Positions 1 to 10,091 of a stretch of DNA of 64,000 bases are shown here, one piece after another. The notes below the pieces were generated by a model. The model saw nothing but the letters and a program-made list of their open reading frames with translations. It was not told where the DNA came from and did not search any database. This DNA comes from Zygaena filipendulae. Lineage: Eukaryota > Arthropoda > Insecta > Lepidoptera > Zygaenidae. The stretch covers positions 508,501 to 572,500 of the forward strand of contig OU015658.1 in assembly GCA_907165275.2 (NCBI GenBank), given 5' to 3'. The translations under genes were made by a program, and so were the position numbers. The first letter of the stretch is position 1, and the number at the start of each line of letters is the position of its first letter.

Positions 1-195
1 TACATGATGGGTAAGACAGACCTCACATGACCTTACATCTCACATGACTTCACACCACACACGGCCTCACACCTCACTCGACCTCACACCTCACACGGCA
101 CACCTCACTTGACCTCATACCTCACATGACCTCACACCTCTAACAAACTCACACCTTACACGACCTCATACCTCAGTCCTCACACACCTTACAAC
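1..195. repeat. Degenerate CA/TC-rich tandem repeat
   Basis: Imperfect repeats of about 19-20 bases built on the words CCTCACACCTCACA and CATGACCTCA run from the window edge. The array probably continues outside the window. No coding potential is seen. Confidence 0.7.
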
Positions 196-212
196 GTGCA
201 CATTTATTTAAT

Positions 213-399
213 TACTAGCCTTTGCTAGCGGTTTATCCGCGATAATATAGAGTATTCCCGGGATAAAAAGTACCCGAAGTCCTTTTCTGCACCTTAGACA
301 AATGTATGCAAATTTCCATGATGATCGGTCGAGCAGTGAAGGCGTGAAAGTGTTACAAACAAACAAACTGACATTCGCATTTATAATATTAGTAAGGAT
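213..399 (-). mobile_element. Helitron-like non-autonomous element, diverged copy
   Basis: Read on the minus strand it starts near TCCTTACTAATATTATAAA and ends at CTAG. The hairpin before the end is decayed, but the internal CCCGGGATAAAAAGTACCC block is preserved. Confidence 0.7.
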
Positions 400-785
400 A
401 TTTGTAATCTGTTACCAGGCGGCATGGGCTGGGGCGGGGCGCGCATGCAGCGGGGCCCGAGGCAGCGCACGTTCATGCGATAATAACTTGTAATTACTAA
501 GCCGTAAGATTCAATTTTATATGTCCTAGGTCTCTACGTTATGTAGCATTAAAAAAAAATCATAATCAAATGTGTTGTTTATATTCTTCATTTACAGCTC
601 GCACCGTATAATGTGGGTAAAAAAGGTAGGTAGACAGCTATACCGTTGGTACGTAAGTATGTAGGTTCGGTCTCCGAAAATTTATGTAATAAACACTTTT
701 TTATCCTGTGTGTACCTCAGTGGCGAAGGGTGAAATATTGAGAGGGGGAAGCCGGAAATCTGCTTTAATTTCAACTTATTAAACT

Positions 786-880
786 ATTAACTGTTCCTCG
801 CGGTTTCACCTGCGATAAGTTCGGAGTTTCCGCGGGAATTCCGGTATAAAAAGTCCTTCCCTGTATCCCTGACGTTCTCA
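786..880 (-). mobile_element. Helitron-like element, 3' end fragment
   Basis: The hairpin region and the CCGCGGGAATTCCGG block are present. The left-end sequence is absent, so only about 95 bases remain. Confidence 0.6.
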
Positions 881-996
881 ATTACGCGGTAGAGAGAGAT
901 GTTGCGTCTGAAGGGAAGCCGGTGTTGTGTATTGTATAATGTACAATAAGTATGTATTTACAATATAAAAGTGTAACCTCAGGACCCTTATTCACT

Positions 997-1319
997 ACTA
1001 GCTGACCCCCGCGGTTTCGCCCGCGGTAATTTCGGAGCTTCCGCGGTAATTCCGGGATAAAAAGTACCCTATGTCACTCTGGACCACTTTAGCTTCCTAT
1101 CTATAATAAATAGATCCATAGATAACAACCTCACGAACTCCAGAGTTCCTGCGGGGATTCCGGGATATAAAGTACCGTACGTCACTCAGAATCACTGTAG
1201 CTTCCTGTAAGTGAAAGAATTTTCAAAATCGATTCAGCGGATCCAAAGATTACCCCTTAGAACGTCATAAACTCACAAACCCACAAACTTTTGCTCTTTA
1301 TAATAATATTAGTATAGAT
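997..1319 (-). mobile_element. Helitron-like element with internal duplication
   Basis: It ends in CTAG preceded by a perfect CCGCGGGCGAAACCGCGG-type hairpin (minus strand). The block beginning at the CCGCGG-AATTCCGGGATA words occurs twice, near 1037 and near 1141, so this copy is either an internal duplication or two merged copies. Confidence 0.75.
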
Positions 1320-1351
1320 GACCGTGACACGACGCGTTGAGATGACGAGCC

Positions 1352-1530
1352 AAAAAATTGTCCTTCCCCCGTGCCCAAACAAGTTTCACTTAAAAAACAT
1401 TCATTTAGATACAACGTGTTTTATGCCATACATAGTGTTTTGGCATTTGGAGCGTTTGAGATTGTTATTGGGACGCTCGTTGTGGGCAGGGAATGTTTTT
1501 GGTCATAGGGAATGAGAGCTCAGTTGTCTG
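1352..1530 (+). mobile_element. SINE body, same family as the copy at 37.2-37.5 kb
   Basis: This stretch matches the body of the tRNA-derived SINE at 37228-37505 through shared words AAGTTTCACT, TATGGCATAC-like, GGGACGC and TTGGTCATAG. The tRNA-like head is not recognisable here, so the copy is 5'-truncated or diverged. Confidence 0.5.
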
Positions 1531-1599
1531 CTACCTATGGTCCAGTTACATTTATTTTGAGACCATTTGTGATAATGTCCATCGAGCCTTATTACCTTT

Positions 1600-1806
1600 C
1601 TAGTTGTGCCCCGCGGTTTCACTCGCGTTAATTTTGGAGTTCCCGCGGGAATTCCGGGATAAAAAGTACCCTATGTGTTAATCTGATGTATAAGCTATAT
1701 TATTGTAAAGTTTTATATAAATCCATTCAGTTGTTTTTGCGTGAAAGAGTAACAAACATCCATCCATACATTCATACAAACTTTCGCGTTTATAATATTA
1801 GTAGGA
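1600..1806 (-). mobile_element. Helitron-like element, near full length
   Basis: Read on the minus strand it runs from TCCTACTAATATTATAAACG to a GTGAAACCGCGGGG hairpin and CTAG, about 207 bases. The host AT dinucleotide flanks the ends, as expected for Helitrons. Confidence 0.8.
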
Positions 1807-2333
1807 TTAATCTTATCTAAAGATCTTATTAGATAGAAATAAATAAAACAATCTTAGAAAATTTAGAAACAAATCAACTTTATTTTTATCAAGATGAAAA
1901 AAGATCAAATCATATAATAATAAAATTAAATATATATTAATATAAGCTTACGAACAGATATGTAAAAACGCGTAAGATCACAGCGACTGCACTAAAACAT
2001 AACCTTTGCTTCACTATAATAATAATATTTAAAAACTTACCGCAACAAACATGACGTCACTTCAACTATATAATAGGTACATCTCGTATTTTATATTATA
2101 CATAATTATACAATAATATACGTATTTAGGTATTGGGAACAAAACAAAATTAACTTTTTACTATCAATTTCTCAAAAATCATTACAAATGAGCAGCGATG
2201 AAAAAGTTACGCTCTATTATGGTAGTTATTATTTATTAGAATTCGCCGAAAAGGGCCTGCCATAGCTCCGCGACCGCGGGCGGAGAGAATCTTTCCCTTC
2301 CCTCGATAGAACCACGCGGCCTGACCTGAGCAG

Positions 2334-2684
2334 TGGTCTGGCTTAACCAACTCAAACGGCCTGGAGTCTGGCTTAATCCAAACGGCCTAGAGTCTGGCTT
2401 AACCAACTCAACCGGCCTGGAGTCTGGCTTAACCAATCCCAAACGGCCTAGAGTCTGGCTTAACCAACTCAACCGGCCTGGAGTCTGGCTTAACCAATCC
2501 AAACGGCCTAGAGTCTGGCTTAACCAACTCAACCGGCCTGGAGTCTGGCTTAACCAACTCAAACGACCTAGAGTCTGGCTTAACCAACCCAAACCGCATG
2601 GCGTCTGACCATTTAAAAAAGCCTTTCGTCTGGCTTAACCAATCCAAACAGTTTGGCGTCGGGCTTAACCAATCCAATCGGCCG
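2334..2684. repeat. 30-bp minisatellite with 60-bp higher-order unit
   Basis: About 12 units of the form GAGTCTGGCTTAACCAA plus a variable part occur in tandem. Units ending AACTCAACCGGCCTG alternate with units ending TCCAAACGGCCTA, giving a 60-base higher-order period. Units decay toward the right end. Because 30 is divisible by three, reading frames stay open on both strands (WLNQ-type repeats on plus, WLSQT-type on minus); I regard these as by-products. The array lies beyond the likely poly(A) site of the minus-strand ubiquitin ligase gene. Confidence 0.9.
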
Positions 2685-2766
2685 CACCCGCTCAACTCCA
2701 ACAGCCCAGCGCCGCCACCCGCAGTCGCATCACAAATGCACGCTTCGACTTATCAATTGTCTTTGT

Positions 2767-2777
2767 TTTATTTTATT
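2767..2777 (-). promoter_or_regulatory. Candidate poly(A) signals of the ZNRF-type gene
   Basis: Two overlapping AATAAA hexamers occur on the minus strand about 175 bases downstream of the stop codon at 2950-2952. They are the nearest such signals, which would place the transcript end just before the minisatellite. This is inferred from sequence only. Confidence 0.45.
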
Positions 2778-2896
2778 TAAATGGTAAAACATCTCACTAG
2801 CATAAGTTTTTTTTTTATATAATATTTACAACGCCCCTCGGGGCTTAACAGTCTGTTCATTGTATAAAATTATCACTCGCGACATGGCACGTGGCC

Positions 2897-2940
2897 TCGG
2901 GGGCCGTGGGGGGGTGGGCCGGGGGGCCGGGGGGAGGGGC
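2897..2940 (+). other. G-quadruplex-capable tract in the ligase 3' UTR
   Basis: The plus strand has six closely spaced G-runs of three to seven, satisfying the usual four-run rule. The gene is transcribed from minus, so the G-rich strand is the template and the mRNA is C-rich. The tract starts about 10 bases after the stop codon. Confidence 0.6.
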
Positions 2941-2949
2941 GCGCGCCCA

Positions 2950-3007
2950 CTAGTCGCCGGGGTGCTCGGGGCACGATCTGTTCACTTCGAACCATTGGTC
3001 TATGCAC
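2950..3007 (-). CDS. ZNRF-type ligase, terminal exon
   Basis: This 58-base exon follows acceptor CAG at 3010-3008. Its first base completes the Gly codon; it then encodes CIDQWFEVNRSCPEHPGD and stops at TAG. Every position fits the conserved ZNRF C-terminus. It is below usual ORF length cut-offs and was found by looking for the missing RING half on the minus strand. Confidence 0.93.
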
Positions 3008-5525
3008 CTGCAATCCAAACAAAAAAAAACAATATGAGTATCAATAGATAAGATAAAAAAATAAACTAAAAAACAACAAGAGAGAACTGTTCAAAAGTGA
3101 TGGGCATGTTGACTAATTTTTTTAGCCCGTCTTGTAGATTAATATAAAATATTGGTCACATATTTTTTTCTTTTTTTACGTAATCTTAAAATGACGGCGA
3201 TACATTGAGTTGAAACTTCGCGTGACGTCACTATCCGGACAGTTTGTATGGCGGTTCTAGCGGTTAGTGACGTCACGACCCCCTCACCCTGAACTTTAAT
3301 GCGCTTTATCTCTGTATATTTTAATTTATTTTAAAAAGCAAAAAATACGTCTCTATTGTTTTTTTTTTTTTTTCTAACTGACGGATACTAATTAGAATCC
3401 CCATTATTTAGAACCAGAGTCCTTGTCAGGAACTCTGGTCCTAGGTGATACGATAAAAAAACGAATGATATGGTGTTTCATACATTTACAAAAAGTACCA
3501 GAGTCGCAGAATAACAAAAGGGTTATTCCCATAGGCTTACAAAAAGCACCAGGGTCGCAGAACGTATAGGTACAATGAAAACTCGACCCTTATTTCTTTG
3601 AAATGTGTTGTTGTCTTCACTGTTTTTCTGTCAAAATGACGCTGGTAAGTATTATGAACGGTTTCCATAGCTTCCTTGTACGTACTATGCAGCACTGTGT
3701 AATAAAATGAGGACTCAGGAATCTACTCTGATGGTATCAAGATGGCCTAGTTTGGGGCGTCGAGGGCCCCGCTTATCGAGCCTTTGTGGGCTGTCGTTTG
3801 ATATCGCCGCTGGCAAATAGCTTTTAGTGCTTTCTGCGAGCACTAGCACTAGAACTACCTACAAGGAAGCAATCTGCTGATCAAATCTAATCTTTTATAT
3901 GAATTTGACACTTATTTGTGTCAGTATTGCTAATTAGTCATTTAAGACAGATTTGGTGTTAACGCCTTCGGTTCCCGCCAAAAAAATCAGTATACTTTTT
4001 AGTTGAATTAAAAATAATTTACGAGTTAGTTAAAAAATATGCAAATTATTAAAACTCATGTAAGTGGCATGTGAGTATAATAAAGATTTTTAAACCGAAA
4101 CTTCGTCGTCCCATACTCTGCAGATTTTCGTTACTTGTAGATCCGAATCGCACTTCATATCAATCGTCAATAGGATCCAATCAGATAGGTGGTAAAAATT
4201 AAAAATATAGAAAAATAACCAAAAAATTAGAGCTTAATATCGAGCAAAAGGAAAATCAGCTGTTTCTCGCCCAGAGTAATCGCCCATGTAACAATAATAA
4301 AATAATAATAATAACCATCGGACACTTGATCGCAGATTAGCGTCAATTCCTACTATCCACCTTAGCTAGAACCTAGGTACAGTCACCATCAAAAATATGT
4401 GAACACTTTTGTCAGAACTTTATTACGATAAGATGCAGCGACTGTCAGAGTGATTTCATATTTTTGCTGCTTTTTAATTTACGTACCTATAGTTACATAA
4501 AAAATATGGCTACTGACCCTTTGTGATAGATGCAGAGGCAGGGCAGGCGCGCGATGGTCTCCCCCGGGGACAGCTCCTCGAGGCAGATCACGCACTCGCC
4601 CTTCGCATCGTTGAGGACGTCCTCTGTAAAAATACAAATACAATTCCTCATTCTTAACATCAAGACACATGGGCCCATGGGCAGGGTGGGCAACGTCCAC
4701 AAGGTGAAATTTTTCTATTGGAATCACTGAGCAAATAATCACTACGTTTTAAGAGTACTTCACTTCCATACTAATCGCTGATCCGATCTATGAAAGCATT
4801 TTGTGCCAACCGTACCAATGCAATGTATGACGCGGTCATAGAAATTTGGTTAAGTATTCCAAAGTTGGTAAAGAAGTTCGCGCATAAATCCATAGTAAGT
4901 TTTGGTTCAAGGGAGTGTCGCTGGCCTGATTGAAATATGGAAATGACTGTACCATAGTAAATTTCTAAAGAAATCTCTTATAATACCCAGAGAGAAAAGA
5001 GAGGAATACGTTTGTACGACGTTCCATAGTCCATACAAGAGTAGAACTAAACCAGGCAAAGTTTGAATGTATGTTTTTTGTACGTTTTCGTATGTACAGG
5101 GTAATCCTGGAAGGTGATTCTGAAAATTCTTTTACTGACAGGAAGCTATATTATCCCTCAGTTCATGGAAATTTTTAGACTTTTTCTTTTATTTTTATGT
5201 CATAGGGGGCAAACGGGCAAGTAGTACACATGATGGTAAGTGATTACCGCCGCCCATGGACATCTGCAACACCAGAAGGCTTGCAGTGCGTTGCCGACCT
5301 GTCATGGGGATGGGAACTGGCTTTCAAGTGGGGCTGCCGGAACACACCGTTAGGTGCTTGGCGACAGATTTGCAACTTGACGCTCCTTGAGACTCCTGCA
5401 GGAGTCCCCGAATGGCAATAAGAGCTCACCGTTGTAGGAGAGCCGCGGCCTGGTGAGGCACATGACCAGGTGGCATTCGATGTCGTCGGGCAGCACGAAC
5501 TTACTGCACACAGGACACTTGATAC
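2950..5525 (-). CDS. ZNRF1/2-type E3 ubiquitin ligase, last three coding exons
   Basis: Joined minus-strand exons 5525-5430, 4623-4518 and 3007-2950 encode the C-terminal 85 or so residues of a zinc/RING-finger E3 ubiquitin ligase. The first exon carries CPVCSKFV, then a His and a Cys (HLVMC), the zinc finger of ZNRF proteins. The second carries CVICLEEL and CLCIYH, the first part of the RING. The third carries CIDQWFEVNRSCPEHP, its last Cys pair, and ends at TAG. Splice sites are GT-AG, and split codons rebuild Glu (G|AG) and Gly (GG|G), giving continuous family-like sequence. Known ZNRF1/2 proteins are about 230-240 residues, N-myristoylated and on endosomal/lysosomal membranes; that N-terminal part is missing here. 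The exon start x|GT fits the Gly before the zinc finger. Function in this species is inferred from family membership. Confidence 0.93.
3413..3439. other. Short hairpin and adjacent direct repeats
   Basis: ACCAGAGT and ACTCTGGT form a stem around a short loop, extended outward by TAG/CTA with one mismatch. About 50 bases later the word ACAAAAAGTACCAGAGTCGC occurs twice with two changes (near 3488 and 3539). Role unknown; it lies in the last ligase intron. Confidence 0.5.
3670..3870. mobile_element. Possible MITE in ligase intron
   Basis: GCTTCCTTGTACGTACT at the left end and its near-complement (CCTACAAGGAAGC) at the right end form terminal inverted repeats of about 17 bases around a GC-richer core. 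No clear target duplication is seen. It lies in the intron between the RING and terminal exons. Confidence 0.45.
4377..4470. mobile_element. Short palindromic element, copy 1
   Basis: GTACAGTCACCATCAAAAATA and AATATGTGAACACTTT match the start of the element at 20265-20366. The right end here is shortened. It lies in a ligase intron. Confidence 0.5.
4518..4623 (-). CDS. ZNRF-type ligase, RING exon
   Basis: This 106-base exon has acceptor ACAG at 4627-4624 and donor GG|GTCAGT. It completes the Glu codon from the preceding exon and encodes 34 residues including CVICLEEL and LPCLCIYHK, the RING zinc ligands. It ends after two bases of a Gly codon. The ORF that reads on past the donor into the intron is not the protein. 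Confidence 0.94.
5205..5417 (+). mobile_element. Lepidopteran dispersed repeat next to ligase splice donor
   Basis: The words GATGGTAAGTGATTACCG, CCGCCCATGGACATCTGC and AACACCAGAAGGCTTGCAG belong to a repeat I recall as very common in moth and butterfly genomes. It sits in the ligase intron, ending about 12 bases from the donor of the zinc-finger exon. The class (SINE or LINE fragment) is not certain. Confidence 0.6.
5430..5525 (-). CDS. ZNRF-type ligase, zinc-finger exon
   Basis: This 96-base exon follows acceptor CAG at 5528-5526 and ends at donor G|GTGAGC. It begins with two bases of a split codon and encodes 31 complete residues with a C-x2-C-x(n)-H-x4-C finger (CPVC, then HLVMC). A lepidopteran dispersed repeat ends only about 12 bases beyond the donor. 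Confidence 0.92.
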
Positions 5526-5812
5526 CTGCAACGGACAGACACACACACATTAATATAACTATCATAATAGGTACTTTGATATAATTATAGTGTAGTTTGA
5601 CGAGTGGTTTTTTTTCCAGTCTGCACTTTTATGAATTAAAATACTTAAGCTTTGATTATCGAGCACTTGATTATCTACGTTCTAAGTTTAAGTGACATCC
5701 TGTATATTTTATTATTGAGCGTAAATGGCTGTCTATTCTCATATCACGGCGAGAAACATAGTATCTTTATTGAGTTTATTCGCATAGTATTTTCCCGCAG
5801 AAAACATACTCC

Positions 5813-5842
5813 TCCTTTTCTTTGATGTCGGTTAAAAGTAGT
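5813..5842 (-). repeat. Fragment of AACCGACTTC...GGAGG repeat
   Basis: A short copy of the word pair TTAACCGAC and AAAAGGAGGA, also present at 26352-26398, 35913-35945 and 53612-53660. It is the terminus of a dispersed repeat family of unknown class. Confidence 0.4.
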
Positions 5843-5982
5843 GCTTTTCGGACAGATTGACGCATGAGAACTGTTTTCAAGTTAGATTTCATCTATACAT
5901 TATATTATATATTAAAATGAATCCCTATTTCCATTGGTCGCTAATTCTTTTTTTGTAAGGAGAAGAAGAATAAAAGAAGTTT

Positions 5983-6166
5983 GAGAGTTCCTGTGGGAAT
6001 TCCGAAACTCACGCGGGTGAATCTCCGAAACGGTTGGACCGATTTTTACGGGACTTTCGCTGATAATTAATTTATTAGCTGATGTTATAAGAAGTAAATT
6101 AGGCTACTTTGGAGTTTCTGCGGGAATTCCGAATCTCACGCAGGTGAAACCGCGGGGCACAGCTAG
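5983..6166 (+). mobile_element. Helitron-like element, rearranged
   Basis: It ends GTGAAACCGCGGGGCACAG then CTAG. The CGGGAATTCCGAA-TCACGC block occurs twice (near 5995 and near 6120), so it is a composite or internally duplicated copy. Confidence 0.7.
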
Positions 6167-6654
6167 TATTTTAATAAGTTCTACCTTCTTAGAATAAAAT
6201 CGAACCGTTCAATCGGAATTTCCATTGTCCCTCCATTGGAACGGAACCAAAACGCTTCCTTTTCGAGTCGCTATCTACACACACAGAGCTGTGAACGCTG
6301 AGTCGAAGGGTTCAAGCAACTAATTATTGCCACAGGACATTGACCGTTTATTTTTCAACTCGATCAAGTTCTACGACCAAGATGTAAGTAAATAATATTT
6401 ACATAACCAGTTTAAAAGGCAATCAAAAATGACGTAAGTACCTACGAACAAACTTACGCGTTATTCATAGAAATACAATTTTCCTAAACGCCAAAACCAC
6501 GATATCATTTAGCGAAAACCCTCTTTTAGACACAGTAGGGGTTGTGGCTTGTGTTCATAGACACCACATAGAATAGACCAGTTGTCGCCTGTCGGGTCTC
6601 TCGCGTGCCGCAATTAAGCTCTTTTGCGCCAATCGTGCGCACCTTGTTCAGCTC

Positions 6655-7690
6655 ACTTTCAAACAGAGCTTTCCAGCGATACCTTAAATAGACTAACTGC
6701 CTACTGTAATGATAATAAGCTAAAACTAAGTATTCCTAAGTGCAAATACATAAATTTTACTAAAAATAGAAATGTAATAAACTATGATTATTCACTATGT
6801 AATGAAACCCTACTTAAGGAATCCTATGTTTGTGACTTAGGCGTTCTTCTTGATTGCAAACTTCACTTAAATCTACATATAGACAAAATTTTGTCCAAAT
6901 CATTCCAAATGTATAATCTTGTTATGAGAACCACAGCAGATTTTAAACGTCCAACTACATACCTATATCTATTTAATTCACTGGTTCGCCCCCAAGTTGA
7001 ATATGCTTGTATGATTTGGGACCCTTATTATATTAAATATGAGACTGCAATTGAGAGAGTACAGCGTAAGTTCCTCAGTGCAATGCTATACAAATGTCGC
7101 ATCGAACGGTTATCGTATAAAGACGCTTTGAATAAGTTTAAACTGTTAACATTGCGCTCTAGACGCTTGCTGCTCCAAGGAATGTTACTCCATGGACTTG
7201 TTCATAATGCGTTTGATTGCCCAGAATTGATAAGTAAACTATACTACACAGTACCTAGAACAGTATTGAGACGAGAGGCGCGCTCCTATCCGCTGTTTGC
7301 TACAACTCCCTGTCGTACAAATGCAGGACAGAGAGCGCCGCTCCAGAGACTGGTTAAAACTTACAATAATAATTTTAACGATATCGATGTATTTGCCCTA
7401 TCTAAACAAAATTTTAAAAAACAAATTATTATGCACCTTGCCCAAACTTGATAATTATTTTGTATTGCTTAAGCACCTATTTACCTCTAGACTTATGATA
7501 ATAAAATATAACTGTATTGTTAGCATTTATTGATTTTAAGTAATTTTGCCAAAATGTATCTAATATTAGATAGTAACTTGTGGAAACGTAGTGGATTGTA
7601 CATTTACTTATAGTTATACTGTATATCGAGTTGTAGTATATAATGTACGATTGTTTGTTTTCCCAAATAAAATAAAATAAAATAAAATAC
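6655..7690 (+). mobile_element. 5'-truncated LINE with reverse transcriptase C-terminus
   Basis: The open frame ending at 7451 encodes the end of a Jockey/CR1-type reverse transcriptase polyprotein. Visible features are KLKLSIPKCKYINF, LYLFNSLVRPQVEYACMIW and IERVQRKFLSAM, which match the thumb and downstream region. The catalytic YADD part and the endonuclease are missing, so the copy is dead. About 215 bases of 3' UTR lead to an AAATA-repeat tail at 7668-7690. No target duplication is obvious. The first in-frame Met at 6624 is probably upstream host sequence. Confidence 0.85.
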
Positions 7691-7699
7691 CCAAAATAC

Positions 7700-8100
7700 T
7701 TGTATAATAACGATTATTCAAATATACCGGTATTTTAAATTAAATTTACCGGTTTTTGCTAGATTATATCATTATTATGCGGTTTCCACGCCGCGCGGTC
7801 GTCGTTGCACATTGCATGCCATTCGCTTGTCGATACGAGTCGGCGCAAGCATTTCAATGGTACTTATACCGGTAAAATTTCGGTATCCATAGAAACACCA
7901 GTAGAGTTGATGTTGGTTTATATAAAATAACCCGGTATCTTGGCGATTCGATTCAATAAGACCGATATCGATACAGGTACATATATACCTACATATGAAA
8001 ATACCGGTATTCCATGCTCCGCTTTCGATTGCGGCGAAAGCGAATCGTTCGAAAATGAAAACAAGAACGTTGTGTCCACCAATCATAAGAGACGTCTCAG
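7700..8100. other. AT-rich intergenic stretch with ACCGGT/CGGTAT words
   Basis: No gene is seen. TACCGGTA-like words recur near 7727, 7748, 7868, 7890, 7931 and 8002 at irregular spacing, more often than expected in such AT-rich DNA. The open frame on the minus strand here has no recognisable features. Confidence 0.3.
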
Positions 8101-9680
8101 CTGAGTAAATCTCTTCGCCAGACGTAAACAGATATTAGTTAACTAGTCCAGCCTATGTTATTGTAAACAGTGATTGTCAAGGCAGTGCTGTTTACAAGAG
8201 AAGCAATAAATCATTTCATCACGTCAACGAACTAAAACCGCAAGTATTCGCTAATAAGAGCGAAGGTCGACGTATACCTATAATGATTTCAAACTGCTTC
8301 AGAGGCGTTAAGCTTCCAACTCCACCATTGTTTGTCCACTGTGGACGCAGACCAACGTCCCAGCTAAAACGTGACGCGAATAATTCATCTATCTCACCTA
8401 AAAAAACTTCAAGGTACTATAGACTTTGTTACGATCGACCCAGAGCTGAGTGTTGAGTTCAGAAAAAAATGAAGATGTGAAATAATTTATATGCTTATTT
8501 TTATTGGGACAAAAATCAATTCGTAACAATATCACGTTGGACGGTTGAATGTTTGATGCGTAAGCTGAGTAGATTGATGCGTGGTGTATGACAGCGACAG
8601 GCTAGTCGGGACGGCTAAGACCTTGTTCATTTTCGGTCAGTAGTTTTCGCGTGATTCACGTAAACATAGAGACCGATAGAAATTCTAAAAATAGTTGTTT
8701 TGTCGGTATTCAGCTATTACTGATCCTAGGGTCCCCTGCAATATTTATTTAAAGATCTTTATAGTGTATAGATTCGCCTGTTTCGATTTGTACGTAATAA
8801 GTATGTAGGCGATTGTGTCATAATCAGGTGAACGGCGTTGTTCCGGTGACAACTTTGGACCCCTCTGCAAAAATACATGAAAACTCAAAGAATTACACTC
8901 AAGTTATTCAAGTTACAAAGAGCTCGAATGCTACTTTTCAACAACAGAGGTCAAGACTTCTCATCAATCTTTTTATTAATCAGAAACTAATTAATGTGTA
9001 GGAACACAAAATTAACATAAGTGTATGAACATGGCTGATAAGCGGATAGCTACTGGGGTAGGAGAGTTCTTGAATGACAACCGCGTAACGGCAGACGAGA
9101 TATAAACCTGCCACAAAAAGGACCAACGAGGTGCACCATATAGAGATTGCGACAACCAGCCTGAAGAGGGTAGTTATAGTAAGGATCTATGTGGAAGGGC
9201 TTTGTCGGCTGATATGATAATGAACCGACAAGTGACACAGTATTTTAGAGTTCGAAGTCAAAATCTGGTAGCTCGAATGGTAACAAAATCATATTTTAAA
9301 GTTACCTAGCTGTCCTGGCTATAACGAATGAGATATGATTGATACGTTTTTGCAATACAATACTCCAATGTCTATACTCTATATATTAAAAACTCGAAAG
9401 AGATGAATACAATTCCAACAGTATTCAATCAATGGGCAGCTGATCTCGTCGGGGCCGAGAGACCAATCTATAAACCGTGTTTCCACAACAACGCCTACTG
9501 TAATTGCCTCGGGATTCAATCCACCATTTGTGTTAACTGCTGAATTCCGCAGAGCTGATAACTGACAGTTCGTCTCAAGCGGGAGAATTTTTCCCACTTA
9601 GTCAAAGTAATTGCGTGGAACTAACAATTGAATGCCTTTAGTTCCTTGCCTCTACAAAAGCCATGTTTTTTTCATTCTTC
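8100..9680. other. No supported gene
   Basis: Only short unremarkable frames are present. The 8950-9300 part is GC-richer and may be an old repeat, but I recognise no family or protein. Confidence 0.4.
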
Positions 9681-9687
9681 AACCGGA

Positions 9688-10091
9688 TCCTAACTAATAT
9701 ATATTATAAATGCGAATTTGAGTTTGTTGCGCTTTCACGCCTTGATTACTCAATCAATCATCATGGAATTTCGTAAAGAAAAAGCAAAAGAAAATACATT
9801 TATTTCAGCACAACACACAAGAAAAAGAAACACATAAACAGTGCTTAACCTAAATTTGTACACATATGATATCTCTTGCATGCTCTGTCGAAAGGGACAC
9901 CAACTCAGCATTAGCTAGGTGTGGGTATACCTAACGCTGGTTTTTAGTTGGCAGCCCGTTGTCAAGCAAGGATGGGGGTAATAAAAGAAGTGTACACGTT
10001 GTCAGAGGCACAGAGAAGGACATCGGATACTTTTTGCCTCGGGATTCCCGCGGGAGCTTCGGAATTAAAGCAGCCGAAACAGAGCAACTAG
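9688..10091 (+). mobile_element. Helitron-like element split by a retroelement
   Basis: The left part (9688-9780) starts TCCTAACTAATATATATTAT and carries the TTTCACGCCTTGATTACTCA block. The right part (9984-10091) carries GGCACAGAGAAGGACATCGG and ends CTAG. The two halves are separated by the insertion listed next. Confidence 0.8.
9781..9983 (-). mobile_element. Truncated retroelement 3' end nested in Helitron-like copy
   Basis: The insertion is flanked by a direct duplication AAAGAA (9775-9780 and 9984-9989). On the minus strand it ends with a GCTGAAATAAATG polyadenylation-like tail and an A-rich stretch, as expected of a 5'-truncated LINE copied by target-primed reverse transcription. Confidence 0.75.

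Noticed and set aside
2333..2701. Long repetitive open frames on both strands of the minisatellite
   Set aside because: The unit length is a multiple of three, so frames stay open automatically; no start context, splice sites or family features.
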